Assembly: GCF_002752675.1 (NCBI RefSeq)
Contig: NZ_CP024608.1
Coordinates: 7,068,001-7,132,000, forward strand
From: Massilia violaceinigra
GTDB lineage: Bacteria > Pseudomonadota > Gammaproteobacteria > Burkholderiales > Burkholderiaceae_D
Direction of reading: 5' to 3'
Length of the DNA stretch: 64,000 nucleotides
The position numbers and the translations under genes were made by a program. Below, piece after piece: positions 17,774-26,385 of the stretch. The notes under the pieces are model-generated. The model saw only the letters and a program-made list of their open reading frames with translations. It searched no databases and was not told where the DNA came from. Every line of letters begins with the position of its first letter. Position 1 is the first letter of the stretch.

Positions 17774-18190
17774 ATGGCAAATGAAATGCCCTCAGTATTC
17801 AGTTGGCCGGTACGGGTCTATTACGAAGACACCGATGCCGGCGGCATCGTCTTTTACGCGAATTACCTCAAATTCTTCGAACGCGCCCGCACCGAGTGGC
17901 TGCGCGCGGCCAACGTCGGCCAACAGGCGCTGCGCGACCAGGATGGGGCCATCTTCGTCGTCAAAAACGCCAGCATCGACTATCACGCGCCAGCCCGCCT
18001 CGATGATGAATTAAACTTGACATTGAGTATAGAAAAACTGGGGCATGCATCGGTCCAGTTCCTCCAGCAAGCGTGGCACGGCGACGTCTTGCTGGCCAGC
18101 GCACGGGTCAAGGTCGGTTGCGTCGATGCCGCATCCTTGCGTCCACGTGCCCTGCCCGACGCAACGGCTGCTAAAATGCGTGCCGCCTGA
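17774..18190 (+). CDS. ybgC: Tol-Pal system acyl-CoA thioesterase YbgC
   Basis: A 138-residue hotdog-fold thioesterase. The motif YYEDTDAGGIVFYANYLKFFERART (split here: YEDTDAGG holds the active-site Asp) is the YbgC/4-hydroxybenzoyl-CoA thioesterase signature. The start at 17774 (MANEMPSVFSW) is preferred; a longer in-frame ATG at 17714 adds an unrelated peptide. YbgC hydrolyses short acyl-CoA or acyl-ACP and interacts with phospholipid synthesis enzymes. It heads the tol-pal operon, 29 bp before tolQ. Confidence 0.95.
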   Translation: MANEMPSVFSWPVRVYYEDTDAGGIVFYANYLKFFERARTEWLRAANVGQQALRDQDGAIFVVKNASIDYHAPARLDDELNLTLSIEKLGHASVQFLQQAWHGDVLLASARVKVGCVDAASLRPRALPDATAAKMRAA

Positions 18191-18219
18191 CACTTCACAT
18201 CCAGAAAAATCCAACGCCC

Positions 18220-18909
18220 ATGAATGCAGCCCAAGACCTTTCCTTTCTCGCCCTGATCAGCAACGCGCACCTGATCGTGCAATTGATCATGGCACTCCTG
18301 CTGGGCTTGTCCATCATGAGCTGGACCTACATTTTCCGCAAAGCGTTTGCCGTGCGCGCCGCCCGTCTGCAGACCGAACAGTTCGAGCGCAGCTTCTGGG
18401 CCGGCGGCAACCTGCACACCCTGCACCAGAACGCCAGCACCACGCGCGAGCAAAGCGGCGCGCTGGCGCGCATCTTTGAAGCCGGCATGGGCGAATTCAT
18501 CAAGGGCAAACAAGCCTCTTCCCAGCGCGATCCGCTCGAGACCGGCGCCGTGCTCGATGGCGCCCGCCGCGCCATGCGCGCCGCCTTCCAGCGCGAACTC
18601 GACGGTCTCGACTCGCACCTGAACTTCCTGGCCTCGGTCGGTTCCGTCTCGCCTTACATCGGCCTGCTCGGCACCGTGTGGGGCATCATGAACGCCTTCC
18701 GCGGCCTGGCCAACGTGCAGCAAGCGACCCTGGCAGCGGTTGCGCCCGGCATTGCCGAAGCGCTGATCGCCACCGCCATCGGCCTGTTCGCGGCGATTCC
18801 GGCCGTGGTCGCGTACAACCGCTTCACGCACGATATCGACCGCCTGGCTATCCGCTTCGAGAGCTTCGTCGAAGAATTCTCGAACATCTTGCAGCGCCAG
18901 TCGCGCTGA
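18220..18909 (+). CDS. tolQ: Tol-Pal motor protein TolQ
   Basis: A 229-residue inner-membrane protein of the MotA/TolQ/ExbB family with a first transmembrane helix (residues about 15-38), a cytoplasmic loop, and two further helices around SVGSVSPYIGLLGTVWGIMNAF and AEALIATAIGLFAAIPAVVAYN. With TolR it forms the proton channel that energises TolA to keep the outer membrane tied to the septum during division. The GTVWGIM and ATAIGL motifs are the conserved proton-channel helices. Confidence 0.97.
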   Translation: MNAAQDLSFLALISNAHLIVQLIMALLLGLSIMSWTYIFRKAFAVRAARLQTEQFERSFWAGGNLHTLHQNASTTREQSGALARIFEAGMGEFIKGKQASSQRDPLETGAVLDGARRAMRAAFQRELDGLDSHLNFLASVGSVSPYIGLLGTVWGIMNAFRGLANVQQATLAAVAPGIAEALIATAIGLFAAIPAVVAYNRFTHDIDRLAIRFESFVEEFSNILQRQSR

Positions 18910-18921
18910 TCGGAGTCACTC

Positions 18922-19356
18922 ATGGCATCGTTTTCCAGCAGCCTGCGCGGCGGACGCAAACGCAAGTTCAAGTCCGAAATCAACGTCGTCCCCTACATCG
19001 ACGTGATGCTGGTGCTGCTCATCATTTTCATGGTCGTGCCACCGGCTAACAGCCCGAGCGTGATCAACCTGCCGAGCGCGGAGAAATCGGCGCTGCCGCC
19101 GGACGACTACATCCAGATCGTGATCAAGCCCAACGCCAGCCTGAGCATCGGCGTCAACGGCAAGAACAGCGCCGCGCCCGAGGAGCTCCCGAACCGCGCC
19201 GCCGTGCTGCGCCGCCTGCGCGCGCTGCATGGCGAGCATCCCGAGTATCCGGTCATGATCGCCGGCGACCGTGACAGCAAGTACGACGAAGTGATCCAGT
19301 TGATTTCCGAAGCGAAGAAAATGGGCATCAACCGGGTCGGCCTGGCCACCAAGTGA
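18922..19356 (+). CDS. tolR: Tol-Pal motor protein TolR
   Basis: A 144-residue ExbD/TolR protein: cytoplasmic basic N-terminus, one membrane helix with the proton-relay aspartate in NVVPYIDVMLVLLIIFMV, and a periplasmic domain. It is 12 bp after tolQ with a clear GGAG ribosome-binding site. It partners TolQ in the stator that drives TolA. Confidence 0.96.
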   Translation: MASFSSSLRGGRKRKFKSEINVVPYIDVMLVLLIIFMVVPPANSPSVINLPSAEKSALPPDDYIQIVIKPNASLSIGVNGKNSAAPEELPNRAAVLRRLRALHGEHPEYPVMIAGDRDSKYDEVIQLISEAKKMGINRVGLATK

Positions 19357-19363
19357 CGACACG

Positions 19364-20392
19364 ATGGCGCCCCTGAACCCTCCCGCCAGCACTGGCGGCC
19401 CTTACATTGTTCCGCCCGAGCCGAGCCGCACCCCGGCCATCCTGCTGGCGCTGGCCGTGCACGCCGGCTTGCTGCTGTTCCTGTGGGCCGGCATCAGCTG
19501 GCAGAACGTCGCCCCGACCACCACCGAGGCGGAAGTGTGGGACATGAAAGTGCAGGACGCGGCACCGCCGGCCCCCGAGCCGCCGCCGCCGCGCCAGGTG
19601 AAACCGGTGCAGCCGCCCAAGCCGGTCGAGAAGCCGGTCGAGAAAACAATCGACAAACCGGTGGAAAAGCCGGTCGAAAAACCGCCGGCCGTCAAGCCGC
19701 CGGACATCGCGCTCGAACGCGAAAAGAAGCTCAAGGAACAGAAGCTCAAGCAGGAGGAGCGCCTGGCCGAGGAAAAGCGCGAGCTCGAGAAAGCCCGCAA
19801 GGAGCTGGCCGAGCAGAAGAAGCGCGAAGAGAAGAAACTCGACGAGCAAAAGAAACTGGCGGACCAGAAGAAACTCGAGCAGCAGAAGGCGGAACAGGAA
19901 AAGCTGGCCGACAAGCAGGCTGAGAAGCAAGCCGAGAAGCTGGCTCAAGAGAAAGCCGCCAAGGCGGAAAAAGCGGCCAAGGACAAGAAACTGGCTGAAG
20001 AGAAAAAGATCCTCGACAAGCTGCACGCCGCCGAAATGCGCCGCATCACGGGCGGCGCCGGCGGTGCCGGCGAGAGCGAGCAGAAAACCGCGCCGAAAGG
20101 CGATCCGAGTTACTTCGGCGCGATCGGCGCCAAGATCAAGAGCAACCTGAATTACACGGGCAGCACCAGCATGGCCGGCGATCCGGAAGCGGTGTACCGG
20201 ATCGAACAATGGCCGACCGGCGAAATCAAGTCGGTCAAGCAGATTAAAAGCAGTGGTGTGCCGGCGTACGACCAGGCAGTGGAAAACGCGATTGCCAAAT
20301 CGTCACCGCTGCCACGGAAAAAAGATGGTACGGTAGATCGTTCAGTTCCCGCGGCATTCAAATTGAAGGAAACCCAGAAAAACCATGACTAA
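19364..20392 (+). CDS. tolA: Cell envelope integrity protein TolA
   Basis: A 342-residue protein with one N-terminal membrane anchor (ILLALAVHAGLLLFLWAGISW), a proline-rich segment with repeated KPVEK units (residues about 68-115), a long charged helix rich in K/E/Q/A (about 120-240) and a C-terminal globular TolA/TonB-like domain ending around PAAFKLK. It transmits TolQR energy across the periplasm to TolB and Pal. It begins 7 bp after tolR and overlaps tolB by 8 bp. The K/E-rich sequence is ordinary for TolA rather than a separate repeat element. Confidence 0.95.
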   Translation: MAPLNPPASTGGPYIVPPEPSRTPAILLALAVHAGLLLFLWAGISWQNVAPTTTEAEVWDMKVQDAAPPAPEPPPPRQVKPVQPPKPVEKPVEKTIDKPVEKPVEKPPAVKPPDIALEREKKLKEQKLKQEERLAEEKRELEKARKELAEQKKREEKKLDEQKKLADQKKLEQQKAEQEKLADKQAEKQAEKLAQEKAAKAEKAAKDKKLAEEKKILDKLHAAEMRRITGGAGGAGESEQKTAPKGDPSYFGAIGAKIKSNLNYTGSTSMAGDPEAVYRIEQWPTGEIKSVKQIKSSGVPAYDQAVENAIAKSSPLPRKKDGTVDRSVPAAFKLKETQKNHD

Positions 20393-21650
20393 ACTCAGCA
20401 CATTGATCCTGACCGGCGCCCTGATCACCGGTTCCTCGGCCTACGCGCAAATGCGCGTGGAAGTCGTTGGCGTCGGCAGCAACCAGATTCCGATCGCCAT
20501 TGCCGCCTTCGCCGAAGAAGGCGTGGCGCCCGCGCAAATTTCAGCCATCATCCGCGCCGACCTCGAGCGCAGCGGCATGTTCAAGATCATCGACGCCGGC
20601 AGCACCCTGTCGGAAACTTCGTCGATCGATTACAGCCAGTGGAAATCGCGCGGCGCCGATGCGCTGGTGGTGGGCAGCGTGCAGAAGCTGGCCGACGGCC
20701 GCTTTGAAGTGCGCTACAAGCTGCACGACACCATCAAGACCAACCAGTTGTCGAGCCTGACCCAGGCCGCGCAAGCGAAATACACGCGCCTGTCGGCCCA
20801 CAAGATCGCCGACGATATTTACGAAAAGCTGACCGGCAGCCGCGGCGCCTTCGCCACCCGCGTCGCGTACGTCAATGAAAACCGCGGCGCGCGCGATTAC
20901 CGCCTCGAAATCGCCGATGCCGATGGCGAAGCGGTGCAGGTGGCGGTGCGTTCGAACGAGCCGATCATTTCGCCAGCCTGGTCGCCGGACGGCACCAAGG
21001 TCGCCTACGTGTCGTTTGAAAAGCGCAAGCCGATCATCTACGTCCAGGACCTGGTGACGGGCGGACGCAAGATCGTGGTCAACGAAAAGGGCAGCAACTC
21101 GGCGCCATCCTGGTCGCCCGACGGCACGCGCCTGACGGTGGCGCTGTCGAAAGACGGCCACACCCAGGTCTACGTCGTGGGCGTCGACGGCAGCGGCCTG
21201 CGCCGCGTCTCGAACAGCAACGGCATCGATACCGAGCCACAATTTTCGGCCGACGGCCAGACCATCTATTTCACGAGCGACCGCAGCGGCGGCCCGCAAA
21301 TCTACAAAATGAGTGCCAACGGCGGCTCCGCACAGCGCGTCACCTTCAATGGCAGTTACAATATCAGCCCGCGCGTCTCCTCGGACGGCAAAACCCTGGC
21401 CTGGGTATCCCAGCGTGACGGTGGCTATTCCCTCTATGCGATGGACTTGGCCAGCGGCCAGGAACTGCGCCTGGCCGATGCGGCCACCGAACCGAGTTTT
21501 TCGCCCAACGGCAAATACATCATGTACGCAACCAAAGGCGGCGGCCGTACTTCGCTGGCTGTGGTGTCGGTCGATGGAAGGGTCAAGCAGCGCTTAACAA
21601 CCCAGGCAGGAAACATCAGGGAGCCCAACTGGGGTCCCTTCATGAAGTAA
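20385..21650 (+). CDS. tolB: Tol-Pal system translocation protein TolB
   Basis: A 421-residue periplasmic protein with a signal peptide (MTKLSTLILTGALITGSSAYA), an N-terminal alpha/beta domain and a six-bladed beta-propeller built from repeats with SPAWSPDGTKVAYVS, SAPSWSPDGTRL and EPQFSADGQTIYFTSD. It binds Pal and is pulled by TolA. The very end (NIREPNWGPFMK) is the usual TolB terminus. Confidence 0.97.
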   Translation: MTKLSTLILTGALITGSSAYAQMRVEVVGVGSNQIPIAIAAFAEEGVAPAQISAIIRADLERSGMFKIIDAGSTLSETSSIDYSQWKSRGADALVVGSVQKLADGRFEVRYKLHDTIKTNQLSSLTQAAQAKYTRLSAHKIADDIYEKLTGSRGAFATRVAYVNENRGARDYRLEIADADGEAVQVAVRSNEPIISPAWSPDGTKVAYVSFEKRKPIIYVQDLVTGGRKIVVNEKGSNSAPSWSPDGTRLTVALSKDGHTQVYVVGVDGSGLRRVSNSNGIDTEPQFSADGQTIYFTSDRSGGPQIYKMSANGGSAQRVTFNGSYNISPRVSSDGKTLAWVSQRDGGYSLYAMDLASGQELRLADAATEPSFSPNGKYIMYATKGGGRTSLAVVSVDGRVKQRLTTQAGNIREPNWGPFMK

Positions 21651-21704
21651 AAAAAGAAGTCCAAACATTCACGTCATTTTTAACACCGACCAGGAGAAGA
21701 ACCC

Positions 21705-22229
21705 ATGCGCAATTTTAAAACCCTCGCATTCATCGTCACGAGCGCCGCCCTGCTCTCAGCTTGCAGCACCCCAGTCAAGGAAGAAGTCGCGCCAGTGACC
21801 GAGCGTCCGGTCGCCGCCAAGCCGGACGTCGCCGCCGACAAGCGTGACGTCAACGCCGTCGAAACCGGCTCGGTCGATCCGGTCAACGATCCAAAAGGCG
21901 TGCTGGCAGCGCGCAGCATCTACTTCGACCTCGACAGCTATGTCGTGCGCGACGATGGCAAGCCGGTCGTCGAGAACCACGCAGGCTACCTGAGCAAGAA
22001 CAAGGGCCGCAAGATCATCATCCAGGGCAACACCGATGAACGCGGCGGCACCGAGTACAACCTGGCGCTGGGCCAGAAGCGTGCTGAAGCTGTGCGCAAG
22101 TCGATGGCGTCGCTGGGCGTAGCCGAGTCGCAGATGGAAGCGGTCTCGCTGGGCGAAGAAAAGCCGAAGGCTACCGGTGGCGGCGAAGCGGCATGGACGG
22201 AAAACCGTCGTGCCGATATCGTCTATTAA
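21705..22229 (+). CDS. pal: Peptidoglycan-associated lipoprotein Pal
   Basis: A 174-residue outer-membrane lipoprotein with a lipobox LLSAC (Cys about residue 22) and a C-terminal OmpA-like peptidoglycan-binding domain (IYFDLDSYVV, GNTDERGGTEYNLALGQKRAEAVR, ENRRADIVY). It anchors the outer membrane to peptidoglycan and is moved by TolB/TolA at the division site. A GGAG ribosome-binding site precedes the ATG by about 8 bases. It is 54 bp after tolB. Confidence 0.97.
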   Translation: MRNFKTLAFIVTSAALLSACSTPVKEEVAPVTERPVAAKPDVAADKRDVNAVETGSVDPVNDPKGVLAARSIYFDLDSYVVRDDGKPVVENHAGYLSKNKGRKIIIQGNTDERGGTEYNLALGQKRAEAVRKSMASLGVAESQMEAVSLGEEKPKATGGGEAAWTENRRADIVY

Positions 22230-22365
22230 TCGCTTGCCGTAAGGGCATCCGGACCATCGGGGCGGCGCGCAGTGCGAACTGTGCCCGCCCCGCTGACCTT
22301 GCGCGGCTGTTCGACCGCCGGGTCCCGTGGTTTTCAGTTTCAACGGTTTTGAAAGAGTCACGATC

Positions 22366-23127
22366 ATGATCACACTGTCCAAGTCCCGCATTGCCGCCGC
22401 CTGTGTCGCGCTGGCCGCCTGCATGCCGCTGCAAGGCCACGCCGGCCTGCTCGACGACGATGAAGCGCGCAAGGCCATCATCGACCTGCGCGCCAAGGTC
22501 GAGAGCATGGCGCGCGAGCTCAACGCCCGCATCGACACCAAGTCCGACCGCAGCAGCGCGCTCGACATGGTGAACCAGCAGGAACAGACCCTGTCCGAAA
22601 TTGCGAAATTGCGCGGCCAGGTGGAAGTGCTGAGCAATGAACTGGCCAATGCCCAGAAGCGCCAGAAAGACATGTACTCCGACCTCGACGAGCGCATGCG
22701 CAAGCTCGAGCCGCGCCAGGTCACCATCGACGGACGCGAAGCGGCGGTCGATCCGAACGAGCAGCGCGCCTACGATGCGGCCATGGTCATGTTCAAGGGC
22801 GGCGACTACAAGAGCGCGGCGGCGGCGCTGGGCGAGTTCGTGCGCCGCTATCCAGCCTCGGGCTATGCGGCCAATGCGCAGTACTGGCTGGGCAATGCCC
22901 ACTTCGCGCAGCGCGACTTCAAGGGCGCGATCGCGGCCCAGGAAGTGGTGGTCAGCCAGTACCGCGACAGCGCCAAGGCGCCGGATGCCATCCTCAACAT
23001 CGCGAGCAGCTATACCGAGTTGAAGGATATTAAGAATGCCAAGAAGGCATTGAAGGAACTGGTACTCAAGTATCCGGACTCGAGCGCGGCGCAAGCGGCC
23101 AAAGACCGGCTGGCGGTGCTCAAGTAG
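22366..23127 (+). CDS. cpoB: Cell division coordinator CpoB (YbgF)
   Basis: A 253-residue periplasmic protein: signal peptide ending GHAG, an N-terminal coiled coil (KAIIDLRAKVESMARELNAR onward, residues about 25-100) that trimerises, and three C-terminal TPR units (YDAAMVMFKGGDYKSAAAAL, ANAQYWLGNAHFAQRDFKGA, then a third). CpoB links Tol to PBP1B and coordinates outer-membrane constriction with septal peptidoglycan synthesis. The start at 22366 opens a clean signal peptide; the longer in-frame ATG at 22327 adds a non-signal extension. A GC-rich hairpin lies in the 136-bp gap after pal. Confidence 0.93.
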   Translation: MITLSKSRIAAACVALAACMPLQGHAGLLDDDEARKAIIDLRAKVESMARELNARIDTKSDRSSALDMVNQQEQTLSEIAKLRGQVEVLSNELANAQKRQKDMYSDLDERMRKLEPRQVTIDGREAAVDPNEQRAYDAAMVMFKGGDYKSAAAALGEFVRRYPASGYAANAQYWLGNAHFAQRDFKGAIAAQEVVVSQYRDSAKAPDAILNIASSYTELKDIKNAKKALKELVLKYPDSSAAQAAKDRLAVLK

Positions 23128-23170
23128 GCGCTTGATGTAACACTGCGGTAAAAAATGTATGCAGGGGCAT

Positions 23171-23199
23171 TTGACAGAAGCACGGATGCCACCTATAAT
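23171..23199 (+). promoter_or_regulatory. Consensus sigma-70 promoter of tRNA-Lys
   Basis: TTGACA at 23171-23176 and TATAAT at 23194-23199, both perfect, are separated by 17 bases, the optimal spacing. The tRNA starts 12 bases after the -10 box, in keeping with a strong stable-RNA promoter. Confidence 0.93.
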
Positions 23200-23210
23200 C
23201 TTGCTTCTTC

Positions 23211-23286
23211 GGGTCGTTAGCTCAGCTGGTAGAGCAGCGGACTTTTAATCCGTTGGTCGCAGGTTCGAATCCCGCACGGCCTACCA
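23211..23286 (+). tRNA. tRNA-Lys (anticodon TTT)
   Basis: A 76-base cloverleaf starting GGGTCGT, with D-loop AGCTGGTAGA, anticodon loop CTTTTAA (anticodon TTT) on the stem GCGGA/TCCGT, T-loop GTTCGAATC and the encoded CCA end at 23284-23286. The acceptor arms GGGTCGT/ACGGCCT pair with wobble pairs at the first and fourth positions. It reads AAA and AAG codons. Confidence 0.98.
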
Positions 23287-23309
23287 CGAATACAGCAGTA
23301 AACAAATGA

Positions 23310-23346
23310 AGCAGTTACGAGCGATCGTAACTGCTTTTTTGTTTTG
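23310..23346 (+). terminator. Rho-independent terminator after tRNA-Lys
   Basis: AGCAGTTACGA (23310-23320) pairs with TCGTAACTGCT (23325-23335) across a 4-base loop, immediately followed by a run of T. It is a strong intrinsic terminator ending the tRNA transcript and separating it from the following cassette. Confidence 0.92.
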
Positions 23347-23489
23347 GGCGCATCGATGTTGATCGGCCTGCACCCTGCTCCCGACAGTGACGACAAAAAG
23401 TCGCGCTTCACGTAAAATTGTTGGTTAAATCCCCGGCATACTGGGCCAGATTGTCGTGTTCGATAGACCTTGGAATAGGATGCGCCTTG

Positions 23490-23942
23490 GAAAAACGAGA
23501 CTACCCACCAATTCTCAAAGCCGGCATTCACGCGATGACGCTCGACCAGATCCGGGAAACATTTGTCGCGCCTCTTCCAGAAGCCACTCCACGGCTGCGC
23601 ATGTTCTCGCTGTTCGATCAATGGGTTGTTCGCCTTCGCCAATTGAACGTGACGGGGACGTTGTGGTTGGATGGGTCGTTCGTTACACGCAAGCCAAATC
23701 CGAACGATCTCGACTGCGTTCTGTGGCATCCATCGTTTGCCGGTCCCGTTTCGGAAGAGAGTAAAATCGAAGTGCGCAGCATGATCGACCGTGCGTCGGC
23801 CAAGGCAGTGTTTTGTATCGACCTGTACATCGCCTTGCCCCTTCCCACTGAAAAGATGGCGGCCGAAGCATACTGGCGCGGGTTGTTTGGCTTCCAGCAC
23901 GACGGCAAAAGCGCAAAGGGATTTGTAGAATTGAAGATATGA
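23490..23942 (+). CDS. Nucleotidyltransferase-fold protein (DUF6932-like), first gene of a two-gene cassette
   Basis: A protein of about 150 residues with a polymerase-beta-type nucleotidyltransferase signature: hydrophobic strand, G63-S64, nine residues, then D74-x-D76 (LWLDGSFVT, then NDLDCVLW). Its N-terminal AGIHAMTLDQI fits DUF6932-type proteins, which are minimal nucleotidyltransferases related to MNT antitoxins. I place the start at the TTG at 23490 (AGGAT 8 bases upstream), because the longer ATG at 23418 adds an unconserved stretch; this is uncertain. It overlaps the next gene by ATGA. The two genes lie next to a tRNA gene and have somewhat lower GC than their neighbours, which suggests an acquired cassette. 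A role as antitoxin or defence component is inference. Confidence 0.7.
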   Translation, partial: EKRDYPPILKAGIHAMTLDQIRETFVAPLPEATPRLRMFSLFDQWVVRLRQLNVTGTLWLDGSFVTRKPNPNDLDCVLWHPSFAGPVSEESKIEVRSMIDRASAKAVFCIDLYIALPLPTEKMAAEAYWRGLFGFQHDGKSAKGFVELKI

Positions 23943-24859
23943 GCACCGATTTCCTTGAACAGCATGCCAGGCAATTGCAGCGCGAGGCACGGCAAACAGC
24001 CGAGCGCAGCGCAGTCGCGCCTGACGATTTCTGGCTGCACGCAGCGGCCGATAATCAACAGCAGGCAGCCCGCGAGGCTTTGCGGCAATTGGAACTTGAG
24101 TATGCCCGCGAAAGCGGCGAGCTGCTCGACATGCGTTTTTCAGGCCCGAGAGCCAATGGGTCTATCTCCCTCGATGCGTTTTTAAAGATCGCGGACCCAC
24201 TGAACAAGGCATGGAAAGCGGCGGCTTTCCGACTTCGTCATGGCGTGGTCGAGGGGCGGATCGGCCAAGGCATCGGCGCGACGCTGAATCTGAAGCTGGC
24301 TGGCATAGCGCAAGGGTCGACACACATACTTCTTACTGGAAATGGGTCCGAAGACCTATCAGGAGAGAGCTTGTTCCGGGAAACGTTGACGCAGACCTTC
24401 CGACTGCTTTCTTCGAACAACGACGACTTCTACGATGCAGTTGACGCAATGGGCGGACGTGCAGCCCAATATGTCGGTGAGGCGCTGAAGGCAATCGATG
24501 CCGCGGGACTCTCTGCGCAATTTACGTGGCAAACCAAGGACGCGCTGCGTTGTTGGAATGGGTCGCACGATGAGGTTTTAAGAATACGCGCTCTTTTGGC
24601 CGGTGTCTCCGACTCCGCGACGTATGAGGAAACGATCTCCGGCACCGTCGCAGGCATCTTCGATAATGGACGACTCGATATCCGCACCGAAGCTGGCAAG
24701 GTCCGGATTCGATTTCCGCTCGATATGATTCCATTAGTCCAAAGATTTCAAATCGCAGCTCAGGCAGACATCCGGGTACAGACTACACGATTTTCGGACC
24801 CAGTATCACGACGGGATGTCGTCAAATATCAAATGCTTCCGACTGAAAAGATAGACTAA
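23939..24859 (+). CDS. Unknown partner of the nucleotidyltransferase-like protein
   Basis: A 306-residue protein I do not recognise. It begins with a polar, helix-rich region (residues about 1-70, many Q/E/A), followed by a mixed region with DMRFSGPRANGSISLDAFL and GIAQGSTHILLTG; no membrane segments, signal peptide or nuclease motif are apparent. Its start overlaps the preceding stop (ATGA), so the two proteins are made together and probably work together. Possible readings are a toxin/effector for the nucleotidyltransferase, a substrate of nucleotide transfer, or a structural partner; none is supported beyond the linkage. Confidence 0.75.
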   Translation: MSTDFLEQHARQLQREARQTAERSAVAPDDFWLHAAADNQQQAAREALRQLELEYARESGELLDMRFSGPRANGSISLDAFLKIADPLNKAWKAAAFRLRHGVVEGRIGQGIGATLNLKLAGIAQGSTHILLTGNGSEDLSGESLFRETLTQTFRLLSSNNDDFYDAVDAMGGRAAQYVGEALKAIDAAGLSAQFTWQTKDALRCWNGSHDEVLRIRALLAGVSDSATYEETISGTVAGIFDNGRLDIRTEAGKVRIRFPLDMIPLVQRFQIAAQADIRVQTTRFSDPVSRRDVVKYQMLPTEKID

Positions 24860-25113
24860 GCTCAGTACGCGACCACAAAAAAACCAACATCGATGGGGAG
24901 CTTTTCGATGCAGAAAGAAATCGGCATCGACGCATGCTACTGTAAAAGTTGATGCCCCATTCTTGCCTTAACCGGCCGCATGCGGCAAGCTGGCGCGATG
25001 AACAATACATCAACTCGATTCGCGTTTGACAATGGTAGCCGCATGCTCGGCAGTCAGAAAAAAACGGCTTTTCATTCAGTCTCCCTGACCGGCACGAACG
25101 CCCTGTCGTCGTC

Positions 25114-25911
25114 ATGATGCGCACATTCCACTACGGCGCCTGTGAAAGCCAGGTTGGCGATCTCTACATCCCCGAACCGAGCATGCCGGCAGTCGTCTGC
25201 CTCCTGCACGGTGGTTTCTGGCGCATGCCGTATGGGCGCGAGGAGATGTCCGCCATCGCTGCCGATCTTGTTTCGCGCGGCTTTGCTGTGTGGAATATTG
25301 AATACCGCCGCATCGGCAGCCCGGGCGGCGGTTGGCCCGGTACGCTCGAGGACATTGCGGCGGCCATCGATCACCTCGCCACACTCGCCGCCGATGAGGC
25401 CGGCCTGGATCTTCGCCGCGTTGCCGTCGTCGGGCATTCCGCTGGCGGCCACCTGGCGCTGTGCGCCTCCGCACAACGGGCTGAGGCAGATGGAAGGTTT
25501 GCGCCACACAAAGTCTTCCCGACGGCAGTTGCCGGACTGGCAGCCGTGGTCGACGTGCACGCAACGTTCACCCTCAAGTCCGGAAACAATGCGGTGAGCG
25601 CGCTGCTCGGAGGATCTCCAAGCGAGCACCCGATCCGTTACGCGCAAGCATCGCCACTCGCCCTGCTCCCTCTGCAGGTGCGACAGTTGATTCTCCATGG
25701 CACAGAAGATGACGCATTGCCAGTCGAACAGTCCCGTGAGTATGTGAAAGCCGCCCGGCACGCCGGTGACAGCGTGGACTATGTCGAACTACCCGGCATG
25801 GGCCATATGGAATACCTCGATCCGGCAAGCGAAGCGCACGATGCGCTATGCAAGTGGCTCGATATTGTGCTCGCCAGCGCGGACCCCGGCCGGGCCACGA
25901 ACATCAGCTAG
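25114..25911 (+). CDS. Alpha/beta hydrolase (esterase/lipase type)
   Basis: A 265-residue hydrolase with the HGGFW oxyanion motif (around residue 31) after the first strands, nucleophile elbow GHSAGG (Ser near residue 110), Asp in GTEDDALP and His in GMGHMEYLD. This is the BD-FAE/hormone-sensitive-lipase-like group, close to kynurenine formamidase-type enzymes; the substrate cannot be told from sequence. No signal peptide, so cytoplasmic. It stands alone; the 254 bp before it (24860-25113) show no gene. Confidence 0.88.
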   Translation: MMRTFHYGACESQVGDLYIPEPSMPAVVCLLHGGFWRMPYGREEMSAIAADLVSRGFAVWNIEYRRIGSPGGGWPGTLEDIAAAIDHLATLAADEAGLDLRRVAVVGHSAGGHLALCASAQRAEADGRFAPHKVFPTAVAGLAAVVDVHATFTLKSGNNAVSALLGGSPSEHPIRYAQASPLALLPLQVRQLILHGTEDDALPVEQSREYVKAARHAGDSVDYVELPGMGHMEYLDPASEAHDALCKWLDIVLASADPGRATNIS

Positions 25912-26385
25912 TACGACGGCCGATGACGGCCAGGTCGATCGGTGCCAGGGTTGATAGCCCTGGCAAAGAACATACAGCAACGTCAGGCCAGCGCCCCGAT
26001 GCGCCCACGCCGAACAACATCGTCCGCCCGAGACCGCTCAAGTCCAAATTGTCGGCGGCACTTGCGCTAGCGCAAAACAAACAGGCTGGCGAATATCCAT
26101 TTTGCTACTTTCATGCTTCCTCGATGGGCGCGGATTGCAAGGCCAGCTGCCGCCTGTCGCGCTGCCGGCATGCACCGCCGGCGGTGACGCGCACCGGCTC
26201 ACCCGCCGCGCTGCGAGGTGTACCAAATTAACCCGGCTCGCCCTTGCTTAATCCTGATCAACAAGCTGCGTGTCGGAGAAACTTACACTGGACTACTGAG
26301 TTGACTCTTGGAAACAGATTCCCGCACCACGCAGGCGGGCCTTCCGCCCCGGCATCGCTTGGCGGCTACTCCGCAGGATCAGGAC
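25912..26385. other. Intergenic stretch of 474 bp without a supported gene
   Basis: No open frame here has a ribosome-binding site with a recognisable protein. The one structure is a hairpin TGCCAGGG/CCCTGGCA at 25942-25964, which could end the hydrolase transcript although no T run follows. The 3' part should hold the promoter of the TonB-dependent receptor gene; I see no clear -35/-10 pair. Confidence 0.5.

Noticed and set aside
19630..20040. Apparent tandem repeat (KPVEK units and K/E/Q-rich stretch)
   Set aside because: This is the ordinary coding low complexity of TolA, not a separate repeat or array.
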